A stretch of 64,000 bases of DNA from Dipodascopsis uninucleata var. uninucleata (Eukaryota; Ascomycota; Lipomycetes; Lipomycetales; Lipomycetaceae): positions 1-64,000 of the forward strand of contig JAJLTO010000014.1 in assembly GCA_030568195.1 (NCBI GenBank). The letters run 5' to 3'. Position numbers and translations under genes: made by a program. The notes beneath the pieces were generated by a model. That model was given only the letters and a program-made list of their open reading frames with translations, did no database searches and was not told the origin of the DNA. Each line of letters opens with the position of its first letter. The first letter of the stretch is position 1. This document shows positions 56,319 through 64,000 of the stretch, piece after piece.

Positions 56319-59300
56319 ATGGCTATAGAGGTGAGTCGATGCTATTATCTGTATTTCACGCTGACTTAAAAGTACCAGATGATTTCGTCGTTTTGGGATG
56401 GGTATATAGCTAACACTGAAGCGTAGGACTTACATCCCTTTGATAATGCAAGTCATAAGGCAGATCTGAATATCAGCAATGCAGGGTCAGCTCTTGCCTA
56501 TGCTCGTCTATTATTAGAATCTAAAAAGGTACTGACAGATCCCAATAAATTGATATCTAAGCTACTGGAAGAGCAGCTTGAAATACGTACAGATATTGAG
56601 AAATTGCTCGTCAATATCGACCTATTAAGAAGAACTGCATATAGAATATTAGGCGGCGAGAGCAGATCCCTCATATATAATTTATTGAAAGTCATTATAC
56701 ACTATAAGAATCAGGTATGTATATTTTATATCTGAATACGAGTACTCAGTTTTCTTTGTGACCTTTTAAGTTAACAACTATCACGACAGTCTTCACTTTC
56801 TACCTTTCAAAAAGTCACTAGCCGATTATTAGAGAATTGCATTGCATTAATTAAGGAGAGTCTTTCTGGAGGCAACTGCTCTGATATTGATAGCATGATT
56901 GGAGACCTCAATGAAACTGCGAGACTTCTGAATCAGCCTAAATATATGAACTATGTCGCTAATATTAACTACAACCACGGAATCAATCTTTATCGGAATT
57001 CGCTTAAGAAGGAGGCAATATGTGCATGGACTGAATCAGTAGATATCCAGAGACACTTTGTAGACGTAACTACTACTCTGAGTTTCGCGAAGAAGATTGA
57101 ACGACTGGTACTTGCGCACACTGAGACCGGAAATCTAAACACAGCATGGACACTTGCAATTGAAGCCCTCGATTTATACATTAAACATTATTCAGACAGA
57201 TTGATATCGCTAGCACGTTCGGATTCTTTATCACTTATTATTAGACAATTTGATGACCTTGATCGCTTTTTGTTAGTCATGGTCAATGTATCTCTGCGTA
57301 TGTTTGATGCGTCCTGTGCCACTGAATGGAATTATACCTTTATGAATATTGAGCCTGAAATTGAAGGTTTGATACTAGAGTGGATCCTTAAAATTCTAGT
57401 TTCACTTCGTAGAAGTGTCACTTCTTTGAATGTTGGGTTACTGATTGGAAAACTTGTAACTATTTATGCGCCAATATGTTCAGTCAGGCATGCTAGAACA
57501 ATTTTGTTTGCTCTCAGTCAAGTTTCTGACTTTTCGACAATTCCCTCTACTTTAAACTGCATTCTTGATTCCTTAGCCCATCTAGAAAAAGATGTTAGTT
57601 CAGAGGTTCTGTTTCCGCTTTCCAGATTTAAATCGGACTTGACGGCGAGTCTATATCTATATTTGTCGGTTATACGATTCCAAAGCTCTGAGCTCAATTT
57701 AGATGAAGTTAATCAGTCCATCAACCTTTGGCGTGAAATAATATATGGCAAAGAAAACCCAGAATATTACATTCTCGATTCGAGCTCTTTTTTATCAAAT
57801 CTACGTAAGTTTGGTGTTCGATATTCGTCATCATGTTAATGCTAATGCATATTTATATAGAACTACTATCCGACATGTTAGAAATCCTCGGTAATGTGCA
57901 GTCGCACGTCAACGTTTTGCTTTGCATGAAGAAGTTTTCAGAGTCACTGCATCCTAAATTACATATTAGATCTATCATTTTATTGGCTCAGTCGTATCTT
58001 AGGTTAGGATATACAGGTCGTGCGCTCTCATATATAATGAGCTGTCAATCTGCCATTGCCAATATAGACAACTTGACGATAGAGACCATTGTATTATATA
58101 TTGCAGAAGTGGATTATCTTAGGTCTACAGGTCAAATAGAAAAGGCAAAGTCAAAAGCTATTTCTTTGTGCGATAACTACCGGAAGTTAATGGAGAGATC
58201 TTTGGATATTCAACATGATATTAATATAAGAGCACTGCTATTTATTTCCTTGTCGTCAATCTTTTTGGAGAATGGACAAATAACTGATGCTATAGCATTT
58301 TCAAAAACTGCTGTCAAACTCTATAATAAAGCTATATATCAAAAAAATCGCAAATATAGCAAAAAACATGATGGCAAGATAGACTATTTTTCACCTAGTA
58401 TATGGCCAGAATTGTTAGGTCTTCTTCGCTCATACTGTCATTTAGGAAGTTTATATGACCATCAAGGCATGGTCCGCGAGACTGACTTCTATCTTTCCGA
58501 AGCCCTGAAAATATCGCAGATGGTTTATTCACCAGCTCTTTCTTCCTATTTTAAAACCATTTATGCAGACTTCTGCATACGCTCTGGAAATTTGTCTAAG
58601 GGCCATGTCTATTTGACTGAAGCCGAGAAGAATAAGTGTCAGGAGAACGCACTTCACAATATTCTCCAGCTCCTCGCGTTTTCTAGATATCATCATATAA
58701 AACTGCAGCAAGATGACGAAAATGCGATATACGAGTCGTTAGATTCCTATATATCTTTTTTGATTCAGGATTCCATAGGCTGCGATAAGGATATAAGCTC
58801 TCTTGATGATATGTTTTCCCAGCTACATTTAGCTACAGGGTCCAGTCGAAAAACTCGTAGCAGTAAGATTACAGGGAAAGCTCTTTGTGATGTATTTGGA
58901 TTAAGCAGACTTAAAGCACATGTTTGTCGATGCCGAGCAGGATTTTATTTGGAGTATAAAGATTGGAAACAAGTGGAGAGGCATCTACAAAATGCCGCTT
59001 TTTGTTCTAATAACGCGCGCGACTATGTTCTTCAAAATCTCTTCGAATCTAAATTCAATTATAATTACGCAACTGCATTGCTGGAAAATGATCCCGTATT
59101 TGGTGTTCTTCCGGATTCTGCTATATCCATCCCCAGCATAAGTAGTCTGAGATCTTCCGTGAAGCCTTCTCGAGACTCACCGAGTAATCAAGCAAATGCG
59201 GGTCAGCATAGAACTCGAAAGTCAAGAAGTACTAAGCGCGATCTGGCAGAAATACAAAAGATACTTAATAAGTCTAGATCTCTCATAATGGACAATTATT

Positions 59301-61084
59301 TTCGTGCACTGAAAATATGCTCTGTGCATGAACAGCACTTATTCTCTAATAAGCTTGCTCAGATTCTTCTTCTGCAATCTGCCATTGGTAACGAGTGCGA
59401 AAATGCTTATAGCCCAGCAGCAAACTATTTCTTCGGTTAGTATCATATTGGCAAAAATCTATTCTGCAATATTTACTGACAATCTTTAGAACATTCCAAA
59501 GGTTTATCACTCAACAGAGATACGCCGGCCTATGAAGACGTCACTCTGCAAGCTAACATTTCATTTAAGGAACAGTCAACTAATTATAATGTTCTCGACC
59601 TTAACGAATTTCAAGATAGCTTCATAAATATTATTCCAGAGAAGTGGGCTGCAGTGTCTTTAAGCATCTGTGAAGAGACCGGAGATTTAATAGTCTCTCG
59701 TTTTCAAGCTAATGAGAGCCCATTTCTACTTCGTCTTCCACTCAATCGACACTGTAGCCGAGATGCAGATGAAGATATGCTTACAGTTGAAGAAGCTCTT
59801 ACAGAACTTCAAGATATTATATCTAAGAGTAATGAAACTTCGCAAGCTTCAAAAAAACTGCAAAACAGTACAAAGGCTGAGAAGCAACAATGGTGGACAG
59901 AGAGAAGAGCATTGGATGAGAGATTAAAAGAATTGTTAGCGAATATTGAGTATTGCTGGCTGGGCGGCTTCAGAGGTATCCTTAGTGGAAATATTAGACA
60001 TCGAGAACTACTTGGAAAGTTCAGTACATCATTTATGCAGATGTTGAAGAAACATCTTCCGTCGAGACGTCTAATTCTCACCAGGCAACGCGCAAAACAA
60101 AAGCCTCAGGAAGTCAATATAGACCCTCGAGTCCTCGAGCTCTTCATCGGACTTGGCGATCCTTCTAATGCTGACAATAGTGAGATGCTGGAGGACCTTA
60201 TATACTTTGTATTGGATATTTTACAGTTCCATGGAGAATGCAATGCTTATGACGAGCTTGATATGGATCAAATAGTTGTTGATATACAGGAAATCATTCG
60301 TATGTATTATGAGTCATTGGATGATATTGATGAGAAGTTAGAACATATTGTTCTGATACTCGATAAAACGTCACATATGTTTCCTTGGGAATCTCTTACA
60401 TTCATGCGAAATCAGTCTACTTCAAGGCTTCCTTCACTTCGTACTCTCCGTGACATTTTGGTGAACAATGCTGATAGAAAGTTAGATCCGTCTAATGGCG
60501 CCTTTATATTGAATCCAAGTAAGGATCTTCTAAATACCCAGAACCAGTTTGAGAGAAAACTGGAAGGTTTGGGTGATTGGGTTTCGGTAATATCTCGTGC
60601 GCCTAACGAAAATGAGATGATATCTTTTCTTCAAGAGCGTGACATTGTTCTATACTTTGGTCATGGTGGTGGAGAGCAATACGTTCGCCCATCTCAGATA
60701 AAGAATCTAGACAAATGTGCTGCTACATTTTTGCTTGGATGTAGTTCAGGTGCACTGCACTCTTCCGGTGAATTTGAACCTTGGGGAACACCAATGAACT
60801 ACTTGATAGGGAAATGCCCTACCTTACTAGCAAACTTATGGGATGTTACCGATAGAGACATTGATAGATTCACGGATAATTTGTTTATGAGATGGGGTTT
60901 GTATGAGGACTGTCAAGAGACAGCTACAAACTCAATACGAAAGGCGGCAACGGGGATCAAAATCAAGGAGCAGTGCTCCTTGGGTCTTTCTATTGCAAAA
61001 GCAAGAGAATCATGTACTCTTAAATACTTGAATGGTGCTGCACCTGTACTATATGGCATCCCGTTGGAGTTACTACAACAATAG
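56319..61084 (+). CDS. ESP1: Separase (Esp1/Cut1), C50 cysteine protease
   Basis: Six exons, 56319-56330, 56373-56401, 56453-56714, 56790-57804, 57861-59435 and 59490-61084, 1495 aa. The first ~1000 residues are helical repeats (TPR/ARM-like), for example LRLGYTGRALSYIMSCQSAI and YCHLGSLYDHQGMVRETDFY. The C-terminal protease domain is intact: DKTSHMFPWESLTFMR, the catalytic histidine in VLYFGHGGGEQYV, the catalytic cysteine in ATFLLGCSSGAL, then EFEPWGTPMNYL and LANLWDVTDRDIDRFTDNLF. Separase cuts the cohesin kleisin Scc1/Rec8 at anaphase and is held by securin until then. The two tiny 5' exons (12 and 29 nt) fit frame and splice rules but are the least certain part. Length is on the short side for the family. 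Confidence 0.94.
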
Positions 61085-62835
61085 CGAGAAGAGATCGATA
61101 TATGACTTTCTCACTCTAAGAATTACTAGCTGCACCTTCCGATGATCTTGTTCATAGGTTGCTATTTTTAATGCATTTGAAGGATTATATTTGAATTTGT
61201 CATATTGTAAGTATTTTAGTTGTAATTTTTATCCGTTTTAAGAGATAAATATGCACGATATGTATATTATAGATCTTTTATTCTGATTAAGTTTTTATAA
61301 ATCGGAGCCTGTATATCATTTTTATCCCATTATATGAGCATGAACTACTTCTTCAGTCATATAAGTCTTAAACTGCGAATTACTTGCTACAAAAAAATTT
61401 TGTATGTCTATCCTTCTCGCACCTAAACAAAACGCGAGTATTTGAATGTCAGCTTTGTCTACCTAGATACAGCAATAATTAGTTTCCTCACTTAATGAGA
61501 GGTCATCGGAGGTTAAGAAGATTGCTGGACCTCTCGACCTCTCAAACTGTAAGGAGATAGCACCGACCCAAATTTTAATCTGCTCCAGGGTCAGACTATT
61601 ATATGCAACGTTAGTCAGAGTAAAGTACGAACAAAGGATTGTATTAAAGCATTGAAACTTTCTACACTTCATCTGGTGTATATTATGGTGCTCGCATCAG
61701 AAACGATGCACGGCGGCTTGACTTTAGAAACCTTGGCTATTTATTATCCAGAGGCCAAGGTAGAGAGCTCTTTGGAATTTATAAAACTAAATATTCATGA
61801 AATCTGTCCTATTTCGAGGTCCAAACTGAAATTTTAGACGATATCCATTATAAAACGCTTAAATAATTGCGAAATATCAACGCAAACGCTCTCTCCGAAG
61901 AATAAATATAATAAATGTAATGCTACATATTACTACTCACAGTCGCAGACTAGACATGAAGGATTTGGAATAGTACTGTTATATTGCACGTTGTGCTCTA
62001 TTAGTAGGTGGAAGCACATCGTCGATGTTGTAGCTTCATACATAAAATAGAGCAAAGACCAAAGGCTTCTCATAGTGTTTGATTATATATGCTCTAATGT
62101 AAAGAGGAGTTGAGAGAACATCTCGTTAGCAAGCAACCCCTTTACTGACTCTTATTGTTTTGCAATCATAAATGCTCGGTTTCTCTTCTCGAGATGTTAG
62201 CAGCGTCTCACCTGTGGTATGACGCACTTTGAAGTCGATACGATACTTAATAATGCCACAAGAGCTCTTAATAACGATAGAACAATCATAATAATAAAGT
62301 TTTACTTGAACAAGATGAAATAATATATGAGATATCAGCAATATGTTTTATTAGAATTGAAGTAATACTAGAATACGCGAAGATCATCCTCTAGCTCAAT
62401 TCTGCAAGTCACGATACATACCGAACTACCATAAAAAGTGAGATATAAGCATAATTTCTGTTTCTCATAATAAAACAGCATCTAAATTGAGTAACAAAGG
62501 TGTCTGGATCATTTGCTTTGACAGTTAATATACTGCATTGACTATAGATTGAAGTCGCTCATATGCACGGACCACACCTTAAATCACTAGTGTCATGTGA
62601 CTTCGTTCAATCGCAAACTAATAACGCTGGCTCTCTATAGAAGAGGAATGCCAATTATAAACAAGGCTATCGCTGAAGGTGAGGGCAGTATTCACAGTTG
62701 TTGTTCCTATCATGCTTTTATTGAATATGATGAATATTGACCTCGCGTTGATTACTCCTTTCGTTTATGTATCTCGCACGCTCCTACGCAATCGTATCAC
62801 TATTAAATTGGCGTACTCGTTCTATACCCAGCGAA
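61085..62835. other. Intergenic, separase to putative zinc-finger gene
   Basis: 1.75 kb: separase 3' UTR then sequence with no clear gene. On the minus strand 62180-62330 reads VKLYYYDCSIVIKSSCGIIK...YRIDFKVRHTT and ends at a GTGAGA donor, so it could be an exon of something unrecognised. On the plus strand a 61-codon frame at 61652-61837 has no known match. I call neither. Confidence 0.4.
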
Positions 62836-63953
62836 CTAACACATTGATGCTACATCCTTTTTGGTATGCTGATGTCGACTATGTTTATAGAATTTAATGC
62901 CACCAAGTGATATACAGTTAGCTCTAATATAGTCGTTAGCATCATAATTTCCCTCTCTAGATAAGTCAATGGTGCTGATAAATTTGCCGTAAGAGCAATA
63001 ATTCATAGAATGGACTTCACGGTGCTTCGTTAATCCAGAAATTTTCCAATTACTGCGGCAGTATCTACCCTTCTTAAAAGACCTGTCACAATTAGGAATC
63101 GACGTAGTATTGGAGCTTGCGATTGAATGATTATTATACAACGTGTACGTCTCCTTTGAAATCCTGTTCTTTGATGACTTCAAGTTATGCTGAAAGTTCT
63201 CTTTTGTTGTTGTATATCAGACATGAACCTTCTATCCTTGATATGGTATACAAATATATGTACCATCTGCTTGATTAGGCTCATGATGCAAAAGCTTCTT
63301 ATGCGTTATTTTGCTGAACATCTCGTCTATTGAAAGCTGTCTCGTGAGTCGTCCGTCATGTACATACGTGGACGAACCTTCAAGGTATTTTCTGACACTA
63401 CTAGCAATCGATGCATGACTATGATCTTCATATTTATTTATGACTTCAGTATATCTGATATATCTATTACGGCCTATATCCTCAATATCTTTGTGAAGAT
63501 TAGCATGGTCTCGGAATTTCCAAGGACAGATCAAACAACTAGCTAGTTCGCACTCAGTAATTAGAAAACTATATCGAGAGTATTATTCGTCTCAGGCAAC
63601 GGGGACACTTACTAAAGTTAGCTGAGGCGAATATTCTTGGCTTTGAGGAGTGCCTGACGTACTTTTTGGTGGGATTATCTATGCTCCGATAGTCATGACT
63701 AGATGCGAAGATAGCTATGTATTTGATCCTACTGGAATTGATAGAAATACTGCCAGGATCAAACCAATTCTTACAAATATATTCCTTAGAACTCTTGAAT
63801 TCACTGTTATGCAGCAGAGATGCTCTCTGTGGCTGACATAGAACATGAAATTGTTCGCCTGTGCATTCATTAGAATTTACGTGGGATCACTTTATATAGT
63901 AGCATCATACCTTCAGGATATCTCATATTTGTATTATCAGCTTCGGCACCCAT
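62836..63953 (-). CDS. Putative divergent zinc-finger protein
   Basis: Four candidate exons, complement of 63911-63953, 63613-63858, 63264-63542 and 62836-63200, join in frame to 310 aa. Exon 2 contains no Met in its long open frame. Cys/His groups recur with a similar pattern: KEYICKNWFDPGSISINSSR, TSCLICPWKFRDHANLHKDI, GRYCRSNWKISGLTKHREVH and NYCSYGKF, the third closest to the C2H2 plan (L-x2-H-x3-H). The remainder is basic and Ser/Asn-rich. No family recognised and fingers are irregular, so it may be a fast-evolving regulator or a decaying gene. Start at 63953 is the first ATG in the rightmost exon; exons beyond the window are possible. Confidence 0.4.
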
Positions 63954-64000
63954 GCAGTCCTCTCCTAATAATACTTCCGGAGCTTATGGACTGGCTGGAA

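Noticed and set aside
1-64000. CUG-to-serine code, tRNA genes, CRISPR arrays, retroelements
   Set aside because: CTG sits at conserved hydrophobic positions (PDX3 SRLGAWA, RPL23 GAIL); no tRNA box pairs, arrays or reverse-transcriptase motifs were seen by eye.

Overview
This window is nuclear DNA of a fungus, most likely an ascomycete outside the budding-yeast core; an early-diverging (Taphrinomycotina-like) lineage is my best guess, not proven. Reasons: AT-rich compact genes (about one per 2.2 kb), many short introns (mostly 48-90 nt) with GTANGN donors and CTAAC/CTGAC/CTAAT branch sites a few to about 25 nt before the acceptor, fungal-specific families (KTR/KRE2 mannosyltransferase, Ump1, Yju3, Spp1, DUF1765, GH125/Mug157), and a fission-yeast-type HomolD box upstream of the ribosomal protein gene RPL23. 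CTG falls at conserved hydrophobic (Leu/Ile) positions and TAA, TAG and TGA all act as stops, so the standard code is used.

Layout, left to right. 1-900: non-coding, with a diverged tandem duplication. 0.9-11.8 kb: GH125 mannosidase, G-patch protein, PDX3, DNA polymerase delta subunit POLD3/Cdc27, mitochondrial MRPS12, a Golgi mannosyltransferase, ERG8, SHE9/MDM33. 11.8-20.9 kb: FNT-type anion channel (with a perfect hairpin in its leader), RPD3, RPL23, a TDT-family transporter and a short-chain dehydrogenase. 21.4-29.0 kb: RPC11 (four small exons), SPP1, TAD1, a coiled-coil orphan, an ING/Yng2 protein, an ankyrin protein and a RAD51 paralog. 29.2-46.4 kb: EFR3, a 4E-T-like translational repressor, an orphan zinc-finger protein, URB1, a UBL3/MUB prenylated ubiquitin-fold protein, UMP1 and a tentative small gene. 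46.4-50.6 kb: a 4.2 kb stretch with no convincing gene. 50.6-61.1 kb: DUF1765 protein, YJU3-like monoglyceride lipase and separase (ESP1/Cut1). 61.1-64 kb: non-coding sequence and a poorly conserved putative zinc-finger gene.

The genes are ordinary housekeeping genes rather than one system. Several share processes: ribosome making (RPL23, URB1, MRPS12, RPC11), chromatin (RPD3, SPP1, ING), genome maintenance (POLD3, RAD51 paralog, separase), protein turnover (UMP1, UBL3) and Golgi or plasma-membrane work (KTR, GH125, EFR3). Divergent gene pairs with 230-960 bp shared promoters are common. Most value added here is exon structure: I rebuilt splice junctions by reading frame, donor/acceptor/branch signals and family motifs; none is backed by transcript data. 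I saw no retroelement, CRISPR array, rRNA or tRNA gene. I found no clear evidence for an undescribed multi-gene system.
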